Origin: Acidimicrobiaceae bacterium
Lineage (GTDB): Bacteria > Actinomycetota > Acidimicrobiia > Acidimicrobiales > RAAP-2
Direction: 5' to 3'
DNA: 64,000 nucleotides
NCBI GenBank assembly: GCA_003167415.1
Contig: PMTF01000007.1
Span: forward strand, 1-64,000
Below the pieces are notes generated by a model. It had not been told where the DNA came from. It worked only from the letters and a program-made list of their open reading frames with translations, and did no database searches. Below are positions 41,229 to 50,462 of the stretch, in pieces. Position 1 is the first letter of the stretch; each line of letters opens with the position of its first letter. The position numbers were made by a program, and so were the translations under genes.

Positions 41229-43661
41229 ATGAGCAAGCCCACGTACGTTCGGTTCTTCAGCGAATTTGATAACGATGACGTTCCCTTAGTGGGAGGCAAG
41301 AACGCCTCCCTCGGTGAGATGTTCCAAAAGCTCTCGGACCAAGGTGTGCGGGTGCCCAACGGCTTCGCGATCACGTCGGACGCCTACCGCTACGTCCTGG
41401 AAGAAAGTGGCGCCGTCGCAGCGTTACACCAGGTGCTCGACGATCTCGTGCCGAGCGACATCAACGATCTCGCTCGCCGGGCCAAGCGAGCGCGCGAGAT
41501 CGTGTACGGCGCGCAGATTCCCAAAGACCTCGCCGCAGAGATTCTCGATGCCTATCGACGACTCCAAGACGAATACGGTGAAGCGGTCACCTTGGCTGTT
41601 CGATCCTCCGCGACCGCTGAAGACTTGCCGACCGCCAGTTTCGCCGGCCAGCAAGAGACCTTTCTCAACGTCCACGGTGAAGAGAGCCTGCTCGACGCGT
41701 GTCGGCGATGCTTCGCCAGTCTGTTCACCGATCGATCAATTCACTACCGCGTCGACCAGGGCTTCGACCACTTCGACGTGGCGTTGTCAATTGGTGTCAT
41801 GAAGATGGTGCGTTCCGACCTCGCCTCGTCTGGCGTGATGTTCTCACTCGACACCGAATCCGGGTTTCGAAACGTTGTGTTCATCACCGGCGCCTACGGC
41901 TTGGGCGAGAACGTTGTCCAAGGCGCCGTTGACCCGGACGAGTTCTACGTCCACAAGCCCATGCTCGCGTCAGGACACCGAGCCGTTCTACGTCGCCTGC
42001 TCGGTGACAAAGGGGTGAAGATGGTCTTTGTTGAGGGAGGGACGAAGACCACCGTTCGTAACATTCCGACGCCTATGGCCGACCGGGCGCGCTTCTGTCT
42101 CAGTGATGATGAGGTACTCGAGCTCGCCGACTGCGCAATGGCGATCGAAGCGCATTATGGACGACCAATGGACATGGAATGGGCCAAGGACGGCCTTGAC
42201 GGCAAGCTCTACATCGTCCAGGCTCGACCCGAAACCGTCGCCTCCCAGAGAGAAGAGTCAATCATCGAGACGTACGTGCTCGATAGCGGTGGCGAGATCG
42301 TCATCGAGGGCCGATCGGTGGGCGAGAAGATCGCGACGGGGTGCGCCCGAGTGATCGAGAGCGTCGCGCACCTCTCCGAGTTTCAACCGGGTGAAGTCCT
42401 TATCGCAGATACGACAACCCCGGACTGGGAGCCGGTGATGAAGACGGCGGCGGCCATCGTCACCAATCGTGGTGGGCGGACCTGTCACGCGGCAATAATC
42501 GCACGAGAACTCGGCGTGCCGGCGGTGGTGGGCACGGGCGACGCGACCACCACCATCAAGAGTGGTGAGATCGTGACCGTTTCCTGCGCTGAGGGGGACT
42601 CTGGACGGGTCTATCGAGGTGAGGTCGGATTCCACGTGGATCGCAGCGACGTGGGCGATCTGGCCCGACCGGCGACCAAGATCATGATCAACCTTGGCAA
42701 CCCGGACCTGGCCTTCAAGACGTCGTTCCTCCCGAACGACGGCGTGGGACTCGCGCGCATGGAATTCATCATCAGTGAATCAATACGGGCCCACCCCTTG
42801 GCGCTCCTGCATCCCGAAAAGGTGAGCGACCCGATGGTCAGGTCCGAGTTGGCCCAATTGACGCGTAATTATCCCGACGGCGAGCACTTCTTCGTCGAAC
42901 GACTCTCCGAAGGCATTGGCACAATCGCCGCGGCATTTTGGCCGAAGCCCGTGGTGGTTCGAATGTCGGACTTCAAATCGAACGAGTACGCGAGCCTCCT
43001 CGGCGGCAGTGACTTCGAACCAACGGAGAACAACCCGATGATCGGCTTTCGGGGCGCGTCACGTTACGCGCACCCAGCCTACGAAGAGGGCTTCGCGCTC
43101 GAGTGCAAGGCAATGCTTCGCGTGCGCAATGAGATGGGCCTCACGAACGTGATTCTCATGCTTCCTTTCGTTCGCCGGATCGCCGAGGCCGAACTGGTCT
43201 TGGGTCGCATGGCCGAGCTCGGACTGCGGCGTGGCGAGAACGGTCTATTGGTCTACGCCATGTGCGAGATTCCGAACAACGTCATTCTCATTGATCGTTT
43301 CGCCGAATTCTTCGACGGCTTCTCAATCGGCTCCAACGACTTGACGCAACTTACCTTGGGCGTCGATCGGGACAGCGAAATCGTGGCGTTCGATTACGAG
43401 GAACGCGATGAAGGCGTTATGGAGATGATCCGGCTGGCCGTTGAAGGCTGCCGTCGAAACTTCATCCACTCTGGACTGTGCGGTCAAGCGCCTTCGGACT
43501 ATCCGGAGATGGCCGAGTTCCTGGTGGAAATCGGCATCGATTCGATGAGTCTCAATCCCGACACCGTCTTGAAGACGACGCGACGGGTCCTGGAGGTTGA
43601 AACTAGACAGAATGGCGTGGGGTCAGCGAAGAGAGCAGACGCTCTGAGCGTCTCGGTGTGA
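41229..43661 (+). CDS. ppsA: Phosphoenolpyruvate synthase
   Basis: About 810 residues, the usual length. It makes PEP, AMP and phosphate from pyruvate, ATP and water. The N-terminal ATP-binding domain has LVGGKNASLGEM, VRSSATAEDLPTASFAGQ and MDMEWAKDG; the swivelling His domain has GGRTCHAAIIARELGVPAV (phospho-His near residue 420); the C-terminal PEP/pyruvate domain has GFRGASRYAHPAY, MCEIPNNVILIDRFAEFF, GSNDLTQLTLGVDRDS and the proton-donor region HSGLCGQAPSDYPE. Start at ATG 41229, 8 bases after AGGGAG; ATG 41223 is possible. Faces the phosphofructokinase gene tail-to-tail; both serve the PEP/fructose-bisphosphate part of central metabolism. Confidence 0.93.
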   Translation: MSKPTYVRFFSEFDNDDVPLVGGKNASLGEMFQKLSDQGVRVPNGFAITSDAYRYVLEESGAVAALHQVLDDLVPSDINDLARRAKRAREIVYGAQIPKDLAAEILDAYRRLQDEYGEAVTLAVRSSATAEDLPTASFAGQQETFLNVHGEESLLDACRRCFASLFTDRSIHYRVDQGFDHFDVALSIGVMKMVRSDLASSGVMFSLDTESGFRNVVFITGAYGLGENVVQGAVDPDEFYVHKPMLASGHRAVLRRLLGDKGVKMVFVEGGTKTTVRNIPTPMADRARFCLSDDEVLELADCAMAIEAHYGRPMDMEWAKDGLDGKLYIVQARPETVASQREESIIETYVLDSGGEIVIEGRSVGEKIATGCARVIESVAHLSEFQPGEVLIADTTTPDWEPVMKTAAAIVTNRGGRTCHAAIIARELGVPAVVGTGDATTTIKSGEIVTVSCAEGDSGRVYRGEVGFHVDRSDVGDLARPATKIMINLGNPDLAFKTSFLPNDGVGLARMEFIISESIRAHPLALLHPEKVSDPMVRSELAQLTRNYPDGEHFFVERLSEGIGTIAAAFWPKPVVVRMSDFKSNEYASLLGGSDFEPTENNPMIGFRGASRYAHPAYEEGFALECKAMLRVRNEMGLTNVILMLPFVRRIAEAELVLGRMAELGLRRGENGLLVYAMCEIPNNVILIDRFAEFFDGFSIGSNDLTQLTLGVDRDSEIVAFDYEERDEGVMEMIRLAVEGCRRNFIHSGLCGQAPSDYPEMAEFLVEIGIDSMSLNPDTVLKTTRRVLEVETRQNGVGSAKRADALSVSV

Positions 43662-43673
43662 GAGGCGCCTCAC
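43637..43673. terminator. Bidirectional terminator between ppsA and pfkA
   Basis: Two hairpins in a row at the convergent gene ends: AGACGCT-CTG-AGCGTCT (43637-43653, perfect 7 bp) and GTGAG/CTCAC (43658-43673). Neither has a long T tail, yet the position between two stops 9 bases apart supports a termination role for both strands. Confidence 0.5.
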
Positions 43674-44662
43674 CAAGCTGACATCGTTCGCGCGACGCGC
43701 AGGAGAGGTTCGGGAACCGGGCGCGCACCGCCGGCCACGACTTCGAGAGGCACGAGATTCATGCTGTCGTCACAGATCGAGACCAGTGTCGCGAAGTTTC
43801 GATCGTGGACCGCTTCGACGGCGCTCACGCCGCATCGCGTGGCCAGGAGACGATCCGAAGCGGTAGGTTCCCCACCCCGCTGGACGTAACCCAGCACCGT
43901 CAATCGAGTGTCGTAGCCAGTTCGAAGTGCGAGTTCCTTCGAGACCTTGGATCCGGCCGATCCGTCGGGGGACCCTAAGAATGCTCCTCCGAGAGCGCCT
44001 TCGGCGACGAGCACCACTGACGACGTCGATCCCGCGTCGTGGCGTCGCCTCACGGCCTTGGCGAGTTGCTCGAAATCGGTCGGTATCTCGGGAAGGCAGA
44101 GCACGTCGGCGCCGCCGGCGATTCCCGAGCACACCGCGAGCCACCCGACGGTTCTGCCCATCACCTCGACGACCATAAGTCGGTCATGGCTCTCGCCCGT
44201 GGTTTGAAGTCGATCGATCGCCTCGACGGCGGTCGCGACAGCGGTGTCGAAGCCGATGCAGTGATTCGTGCCTTTCACGTCATTGTCGATCGTCTTCGCG
44301 ATTCCGACGATGGGTACTCCAAGGCGCGCCAGGTGATCAGCCGCGCCGAGCGTTCCGTCGCCGCCGATCACGATCAGCGCGTCAAGTTGATTACGCTCCA
44401 CGTTCTGGATGACCGCGGCAACGCCGCCGTCGTGTTCTTGAGGGTGGAAGCCTGCGGTTCGCAGGATCGTCCCGCCACTCTGCAGGATTCCCTTGGTCTC
44501 CGAGGGCGTCAGGGGCGAGGATTCGTTCTCGACGACTCCGCGCCATCCGTGATGGAATCCGATGAATTCATCGCCGAAGGACGAGCCCGCGCGCACGACC
44601 GCGCGAATTGCCGCGTTGAGTCCTGCGCAGTCACCGCCGCCGGTCAACAAGCCAATTCGCAT
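43670..44662 (-). CDS. pfkA: 6-phosphofructokinase
   Basis: 330 residues. Starts MRIGLLTGGGDCAGLNAAIR; GGAG stands close before the ATG, and the open frame upstream shows no similarity. The phosphoryl-donor loop reads IGGDGTLGAA, with the Gly of ATP-dependent enzymes in place of the Asp of PPi-dependent ones, while the catalytic segment AKTIDNDVKGT has the Lys of the PKTIDND type that is common in PPi enzymes and in actinobacterial ATP enzymes. ATP dependence is therefore favoured but not proven. VVEVMGRTVGWLA and LGYVQRGGEPTASDR bind fructose 6-phosphate. Convergent with ppsA. Confidence 0.9.
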   Translation of the reverse strand: MRIGLLTGGGDCAGLNAAIRAVVRAGSSFGDEFIGFHHGWRGVVENESSPLTPSETKGILQSGGTILRTAGFHPQEHDGGVAAVIQNVERNQLDALIVIGGDGTLGAADHLARLGVPIVGIAKTIDNDVKGTNHCIGFDTAVATAVEAIDRLQTTGESHDRLMVVEVMGRTVGWLAVCSGIAGGADVLCLPEIPTDFEQLAKAVRRRHDAGSTSSVVLVAEGALGGAFLGSPDGSAGSKVSKELALRTGYDTRLTVLGYVQRGGEPTASDRLLATRCGVSAVEAVHDRNFATLVSICDDSMNLVPLEVVAGGARPVPEPLLRVARTMSAW

Positions 44663-44831
44663 CGCACTCCAATTCGAAGCCTCATCAATCAAAAGTGTCA
44701 TAGATGAGGGGTCGAGACACCAGAGGCCAAGGTCCTGGGAAAACGCGTGGAGACCCTCGGTAGAAGTGAGTCGTTGGACCCTAGTGCCATTCTTCGACAC
44801 CTGAGAAGGTGAAGATACAAATGAGGTTGCG

Positions 44832-47573
44832 ATGAAAGATCTGAAGGTACATGAGATCGACAATGTCGAGCCCGCCGGATATCCGGCATCGTGGGAATTC
44901 GACGGCCTCTTAACGGACGGCGAGGCGGTCCTGGTTCGACCGGTGCGCCCGAGCGACGCCAAGGCGCTGACCGGCATGCACGTGCGAGGACCCGGCGCGT
45001 CGCCCGATATCTCCGCCACTCATCCGGCACTCATGGCAAGTGAAATGTCCCATTTCACGACCGTGGATTACCGAGCGCGCATGGCCTTCGTGGTACTCGC
45101 CGCCGACCGAATGGTCGCGTTCGCGAGCTTTGATCGATCGGTCGAACACGATTCGGTCGCGCAGATCGCCTTCGTCGTCGACGGCACCTTCCAGAACCGA
45201 GGCATTGCCACGCTGCTCTTTGAGAGCCTGGCGGCCTACGCCCACGCGATGGGGATTGATCAGTTCGTGGCCGAAGTGTTAGAAGAGAACTCTCACATGC
45301 TCAACGTCTTGTTGTCAACCGGACTGCATTCGACGAGCGTCAACCAAGAAGGGACGGTGCGCATCGAGATCGATCTGCGCCCGACCGCGCGATACCGCGA
45401 TCTTTGTGATGAGCGCGAAGCCATTGCTGAAGTCGCGAGCACCTCGGCGATCCTGCGACCAAACACCGTCGCCGTCGTAGGCGCCGGTCGTAGGAGTGGG
45501 AGCGCAGGTCACGAGGTGGTCCGCTCAATTCTCGGCGGCGACTTTGCGGGGACCGTGTACCCCGTGAATCCCTCAGCGCGTTCAATCTGCGGCGTCAAGG
45601 CCTACGGGTCTCTCTCGTTGATTCCCGAACGCGTCGATCTCGCAATCATCGCGGTGCCGGCGGATCGCGTCGCCGATGTCCTCGCCGAGGCCGCGGCCAC
45701 GGGTGTCCGCGCCGTGACGGTGATTACTGCGGGGTTCGCGGAAACCGGTCGGTCGGGAGCGCACGCCGAGGCGGAACTCCTGAAGGTCGCCCGTCGCCAC
45801 GGGATGCGTATCGTCGGACCGAATTGTCTCGGCCTCGTGAACACGGATCCGCTCGTTCGAATGAACGCGACGTTCACGGGTCTCAACCCTCTGCCGGGGC
45901 GTCTCGCCCTCGTGTCCCAATCCGGCGCGGTGGGCATTGTGCTCGCCGAGCAGGCCAGTGCCGCCGGACTCGGACTGTCGAGTTTCGTGTCGGTGGGCAA
46001 CAAGCTCGACGTGAGTTCGAACGACCTGCTGTGCTTCTTCGAACGCGATCAGCGGACTTCGGTAATCGCGCTCTACCTCGAATCGCTCGGCAATCCTCGC
46101 AAGTTCGCTCGAATCGCTCGGCGCGTCGGCGCGCAAAAGCCGATCGTGGCGCTCAAGGCGGGCCGGACCTCGGCGGGAGCGCGAGGTGCTCGTTCGCACA
46201 CCGCAGCCGCGGCGTCGCCCGATATTACGGTGACCGCGCTGCTGGAGAGCGCAGGGGTGATCAAAGTCGATCGCTTCGAAGAGCTACTGGACGTCTCCGA
46301 AATATTGTTGACCGGACGACTCCCCAGAGGTCGACGCGTGGCGCTCGTCGGAAACTCTGGCGGCCCGCTCATACTCGCGGCCGACGCCTGCGAGGCTGGC
46401 GGTCTGGTGGTCCCGGAGTTTGAAGCACCGACCAAGAGCCAGTTGAAAGGGGCCCTCGTCGCAGCGGCCGCTGTCGCGAATCCGGTCGATCTCACGGCTG
46501 ACGGTACCGCAGCGAGTTTGGAGAAGGCTCTCGAGATCGCCCTTGGCGATCCCGCGATTGACGCCGCAATCGTCGTCGTCACCGAGGTGGTCGCGCTAAC
46601 CACGGACGACGCGCGGGCGTCGATCGCTCGCGTCGCGCAGAGGTTTGACAAGCCGATCGTGGCGTGTTTGCTCGGTGCAGGACTCTCGCACGCCTCCGAC
46701 GGCTCGTCATTGGTTGGCGAGCTCCCTTCACCCGAACGCGCCGCGGTGGCGTTGAATCACGTGTGCCGTTACGCCGAATGGCGTCAGAACGATCGATCGT
46801 CGTCGCATGACGTCCGACAGTTATCCAGTGCCGCCACCGTGAGGGCGATAGTGGCCTCAAATCTCGAGAGGAATCCCGAAGGCGGATGGCTCGAACTCGA
46901 GGACGCGGCGCAACTGCTGAGGGCCTGCGGCGTGCCCGTGTTGAGCACGCAAGCAGCGAACAATGAACAAGAGGCTGTCGAGGTCGCCGAGTCAATTGGC
47001 TTCCCGGTTGTGCTCAAGGCACGATCGGGCGCTCTCGTTCATAAGTCAGACGTCGGCGGCGTCGTCTTGGGACTAGACAGTGCGGCGGCCGTCCGCGACG
47101 CGTTTGTGACAATGACGTCTCGGCTCGGCGAGCGAATGGGAGGAGCGGTACTCCAACCGATGACTGCTTCAGGCGTTGAGGCCATCGTCGGACTCGCCGT
47201 CGATCCCGACTTCGGCCCCGTCGTGATGGTCGGACTGGGGGGCGTCATGACCGATCTGCTGGGCGATCACGCCTTCGCCGTGCCACCATTCGATGCCGGG
47301 ACCGCAGAGGCGATGGTGGGTTCACTTCGCGCCGCGGCGTTGCTCGACGGCTATCGCGGCTCGCCTAAGGTCGACCGGGACGCCCTCGTCTCGGTGCTCG
47401 ATTTGATCGCCAAGGTTGCCGAACTGGTTCCGGAGTTGGTGGAACTCGATCTCAACCCCGTCGTCGTCTCAGCGACCGGCGCCCTCGTTGTTGATTGCAA
47501 GGCACGGTTGGCGCCAAGTCACAACGGTCCGGACCCACTGTTTCGCGCGATGCGTTCGACCGAACGAGGCTGA
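44832..47573 (+). CDS. GNAT domain fused to an ADP-forming acyl-CoA ligase-like protein
   Basis: 913 residues. Residues 30-180 are a GNAT acetyltransferase domain (AQIAFVVDGTFQNRGIATLL is the acetyl-CoA loop). Then a CoA-binding Rossmann domain (NTVAVVGAGRRSGSAGHEV, VGPNCLGLVN), a succinyl-CoA-ligase-like domain (LVSQSGAVGIVLAEQA, ARSHTAAAASPD), and a C-terminal ATP-grasp domain (PVVLKARSGALVHKSDVGGV, VELDLNPVVV). The parts are those of the Pat/PatZ lysine acetyltransferases, but the GNAT is at the N-terminus, the order known from some actinobacteria. It may acetylate acetyl-CoA synthetase or other enzymes, or form acyl-CoA; the sequence does not settle this. Bases 47574-47808 after it hold nothing supported. 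Confidence 0.85.
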   Translation: MKDLKVHEIDNVEPAGYPASWEFDGLLTDGEAVLVRPVRPSDAKALTGMHVRGPGASPDISATHPALMASEMSHFTTVDYRARMAFVVLAADRMVAFASFDRSVEHDSVAQIAFVVDGTFQNRGIATLLFESLAAYAHAMGIDQFVAEVLEENSHMLNVLLSTGLHSTSVNQEGTVRIEIDLRPTARYRDLCDEREAIAEVASTSAILRPNTVAVVGAGRRSGSAGHEVVRSILGGDFAGTVYPVNPSARSICGVKAYGSLSLIPERVDLAIIAVPADRVADVLAEAAATGVRAVTVITAGFAETGRSGAHAEAELLKVARRHGMRIVGPNCLGLVNTDPLVRMNATFTGLNPLPGRLALVSQSGAVGIVLAEQASAAGLGLSSFVSVGNKLDVSSNDLLCFFERDQRTSVIALYLESLGNPRKFARIARRVGAQKPIVALKAGRTSAGARGARSHTAAAASPDITVTALLESAGVIKVDRFEELLDVSEILLTGRLPRGRRVALVGNSGGPLILAADACEAGGLVVPEFEAPTKSQLKGALVAAAAVANPVDLTADGTAASLEKALEIALGDPAIDAAIVVVTEVVALTTDDARASIARVAQRFDKPIVACLLGAGLSHASDGSSLVGELPSPERAAVALNHVCRYAEWRQNDRSSSHDVRQLSSAATVRAIVASNLERNPEGGWLELEDAAQLLRACGVPVLSTQAANNEQEAVEVAESIGFPVVLKARSGALVHKSDVGGVVLGLDSAAAVRDAFVTMTSRLGERMGGAVLQPMTASGVEAIVGLAVDPDFGPVVMVGLGGVMTDLLGDHAFAVPPFDAGTAEAMVGSLRAAALLDGYRGSPKVDRDALVSVLDLIAKVAELVPELVELDLNPVVVSATGALVVDCKARLAPSHNGPDPLFRAMRSTERG

Positions 47574-47808
47574 ACGAACCGCAGTTCGCGTTCACCTCGC
47601 CGCAACCCGGCGTGGGGCGAGTCCATGAGGTGCTGGTGCACGATTAATTCGATTCCGGTGCACGACCGTGGGGCGTCCATCTTTCGAGGTTGTCGCTGCG
47701 ACGAACTACGGCGTCACGCGGAGGAGTCGCGACCAGCCGCCGCCTTGAGAGGTCAATATAGAATCTCGGTGTCTTTCGTCGGAGTCGCCGGCCGACAACT
47801 CGACGTCG

Positions 47809-49437
47809 CTAGATCTGTTCGGGTACCATCTCGATGGCGCCACACGGGCATTCACTCACGCATATTCCACAACCCTTGCAGAAGTCGTAGTTGATCTCGT
47901 AGCGGTTCGTTCCACCGAGCTTGATCACCGCGTTGTCCGGACACACTCCAAAGCAGTTGTCGCATTCGAAGCAGTTGCCGCACGAGAGGCATCGGCGGGC
48001 CTCGAAGAGTGCGTTTTCTTCGTTGAGACCGCCGACGATCTCTTCGAAGTTGTTCTGGCGTCGAGCAATCTCGAGTTCCGGTCGCCGTGTGCGATCGGCG
48101 TCCGAGTAGTACCAGGTATTGAGGAGGTCGAACGCGGCGAGTTCATGGCGAGGCGCGCCGAGCACCTCGTGACCGGTGAGGAAGGCGTCGATACCGCGGG
48201 CGGCGCGCTTGCCGTGCCCGATCGCGATGGTCGCGGTCCGTTCCGAGGGCACTGCGTCGCCACCGGCGAAAATGCCACTGTCGTTGGCCCTCATCGCGGT
48301 GGAGACGCCGACGACGCCGTCGACAATGGAGATATCCGCCACGTGTTCCAAGAGCGAGAGGTCGCTGTCCTGGCCGAGGGCCAGCACTACGGCGTCCGCG
48401 CCGAGTTCTTCGACTTCTCCGGTGGGCTCGGGGAAACCCTTTTCGTTGAGTCGCATCTTCTCGATCACCAAGCGCTCGCCGTCGTAGTGGCTGATCGTCG
48501 AGAGCCACCTGACCGTGATGCCCTCTTTGAGGGCCTCTTCGAGTTCTTCGTCGTGAGCGGGCATCTGCTCGCGGTTTCTACGGTAGACGATGACCGCGTC
48601 ACTCGCGTCCAGACGGCGCGCGGTGCGCGCCGCGTCGAGCGCCGTGTCGCCGCCACCGTAGACCACGACACGCCGTCCGAGTTGTGGTGGGTCGCCGTCG
48701 GCGACGTCGTGGAGATACGACACGGCGTCGAGGATGCGCGCGGAGTCGCCCGACGGTACGGCGACGCGTCGCGCCAACTGGGCGCCCACACCGAGGTACA
48801 CGGCGTCGAAGCCGCCCTCCAGGCGCTCGCGTTCGATGTCGTGGACGGTGTGGTTGAGCTGCACGTCCATACCGAGATCGACGATTCGGTTGATCTCGGC
48901 GTCCAGCACGTCTCGAGGAAGTCGATACGCGGGGATGCCGTAGCGCATCATGCCGCCGAGTCGGTCGCTCGCGTCGACGAGGCGGACTTGGTGACCGAAG
49001 CGGCGTAAGTGGTACGCGGCGCTCAGTCCTGTCGGGCCCGCGCCGACGACGAGCACGCGCTTGTTCGTGTCAACACCGGGTGAGGGCAACGACCAGCCGC
49101 GCTCAATGGCGAGATCGCCGAGGAATCGTTCGATGGAGTTGATACCGACGGCCTCATCCAGTTGAGCTCGATTGCACGAGCTCTCGCACGGGTGATAACA
49201 GATTCGTCCCATGACGGCGGGAAATGGATTGTCCACGACCAGTTGGCGCCACGCGGTCTCGTACGAACCGGACTCGGCGTCGTAGAGCCACTGCTGGATG
49301 TTCTCTCCGGCGGGGCAGGCGCTATTGCACGGGGGGAGTCGATCAACGTACACCGGCCGATCGACGCGCCACGACCCGGTGCGGTTCGCGTGACTCGATC
49401 CGACTTCGAGGGTTATCGCGAAGGGCAGCTTCGTCAT
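47809..49437 (-). CDS. FAD/NAD(P)-dependent oxidoreductase with ferredoxin domain, oxidoreductase-associated (GltD/PorD-like)
   Basis: 542 residues. The N-terminal cysteine-rich region (PCNSACPAGENIQQW, RICYHPCESSCNR) and the FAD (VLVVGAGPTGLSAAYHLRR) and NAD(P) (RVVVYGGGDTALDAARTARR) Rossmann folds match the glutamate synthase small subunit group. The C-terminal 90 residues carry two [4Fe-4S] clusters: CLSCGNCFECDNCFGVCP and CKGCGICVSECPCGAIEM, like PorD. As the last gene of the 2-oxoacid:ferredoxin oxidoreductase operon (4-base overlap with the beta subunit gene) it probably links that enzyme to NAD(P)H. No GltB partner is present, so it is not a glutamate synthase subunit. Confidence 0.85.
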   Translation of the reverse strand: MTKLPFAITLEVGSSHANRTGSWRVDRPVYVDRLPPCNSACPAGENIQQWLYDAESGSYETAWRQLVVDNPFPAVMGRICYHPCESSCNRAQLDEAVGINSIERFLGDLAIERGWSLPSPGVDTNKRVLVVGAGPTGLSAAYHLRRFGHQVRLVDASDRLGGMMRYGIPAYRLPRDVLDAEINRIVDLGMDVQLNHTVHDIERERLEGGFDAVYLGVGAQLARRVAVPSGDSARILDAVSYLHDVADGDPPQLGRRVVVYGGGDTALDAARTARRLDASDAVIVYRRNREQMPAHDEELEEALKEGITVRWLSTISHYDGERLVIEKMRLNEKGFPEPTGEVEELGADAVVLALGQDSDLSLLEHVADISIVDGVVGVSTAMRANDSGIFAGGDAVPSERTATIAIGHGKRAARGIDAFLTGHEVLGAPRHELAAFDLLNTWYYSDADRTRRPELEIARRQNNFEEIVGGLNEENALFEARRCLSCGNCFECDNCFGVCPDNAVIKLGGTNRYEINYDFCKGCGICVSECPCGAIEMVPEQI

Positions 49438-50459
49438 GCGGACACCTCCAGTGTTGCGTCGCGCTCCTCATTCACCAGCAGTCCGTAATGAGAGATGTTG
49501 TGGTCCGCCATCGCCTGGATTCGCGCAACGATGTCGGGGCGTCCGGGCGTGCCGAAGAGGTGGCCGAAGCGCTTCTGGATTGACAGATACGATTCGACGC
49601 TCGTGCGGTGACGGATCGGCGAGACGTTCGTGACGACTCCGTTCTCGGCCTCGAAGACCGGGAAGAGGCCGGTCTCCTTGGCGAGGCGAGCGACCTTGAT
49701 CGTGTCGCACGAGGCCGATCCCCATCCGAGCGGGCACGGTACGAGAATGTGCAAATAGCGCGCGCCGTGGATCTCCATGGCGCGTTGCACCTTGTTCTCC
49801 AGGTCGTGCAGGTCGGCCACCGTTGCGGTCGCGACGTAGGGGATGCCGTGGGCCATCGCGAGACGCGGCATGTCCTTACCCTGACCGAAGACGTTGCCGG
49901 GCTGGGGCCCGACGGCTTCGGTCGTGGCGGTTCGCGCCGCCGGCGGGGTCGCTCCCGAGCGTTGAACGCCAGTGTTCATGTACGCCTCATTGTCGTAACA
50001 GATGAAGAGCACGTCGTCATTGCGTTCGAACATTCCCGAGAGGCACCCGAATCCGATGTCGACGGTTCCACCGTCACCCGCCTGCGCGACGACGCGAACG
50101 TCGTTCAATCCCTTCACCTTCATGGCCGCGGCGACACCCGTGGCGACGGCGGGCGCATTCCCAAAAAGTGAGTGCAACCACGCGATGCGCCACGATGTCT
50201 CGGGATAGGGGGTCGAGAACACTTCGAGGCACCCCGTGGCGTTCACCGCGATGAGTTGACCATTCGTGGCTCGCATGGCCGCGTCGAGCGCGTACCGGGC
50301 GCCGAGCGCCTCTCCACAGCCTTGGCACGCCCGGTGTCCAGAATCGAGCGAGTCCGAACGCCTCGGATCGGACTGCACGGTGCGATCAGCGTCGTCGAGC
50401 AAGCGGTTGCCCACGGCGAAACTTCCGACTTGATAGAAGCGAACGGGATGACGGGACAT
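49434..50459 (-). CDS. porB: 2-oxoacid:ferredoxin oxidoreductase beta subunit
   Basis: 341 residues; binds thiamine diphosphate. ACQGCGEALGARYAL and NATGCLEVF hold the cluster cysteines; the ThDP-Mg motif is AGDGGTVDIGFGCLSGM with DNEAYMNTGVQRSGATP after it; ILVPCPLGWG holds a further conserved Cys. These features match pyruvate synthase PorB more than 2-oxoglutarate KorB, so pyruvate to acetyl-CoA and CO2 (or the reverse) is favoured. It starts 3 bases after porA ends. Confidence 0.92.
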   Translation of the reverse strand: MSRHPVRFYQVGSFAVGNRLLDDADRTVQSDPRRSDSLDSGHRACQGCGEALGARYALDAAMRATNGQLIAVNATGCLEVFSTPYPETSWRIAWLHSLFGNAPAVATGVAAAMKVKGLNDVRVVAQAGDGGTVDIGFGCLSGMFERNDDVLFICYDNEAYMNTGVQRSGATPPAARTATTEAVGPQPGNVFGQGKDMPRLAMAHGIPYVATATVADLHDLENKVQRAMEIHGARYLHILVPCPLGWGSASCDTIKVARLAKETGLFPVFEAENGVVTNVSPIRHRTSVESYLSIQKRFGHLFGTPGRPDIVARIQAMADHNISHYGLLVNEERDATLEVSA

Positions 50460-50462
50460 CGC

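Noticed and set aside
44663-45019. Upstream extension of the phosphofructokinase frame (117 codons)
   Set aside because: No similarity, crosses the divergent GNAT-ligase gene, and a ribosome site stands before the internal ATG at 44662.
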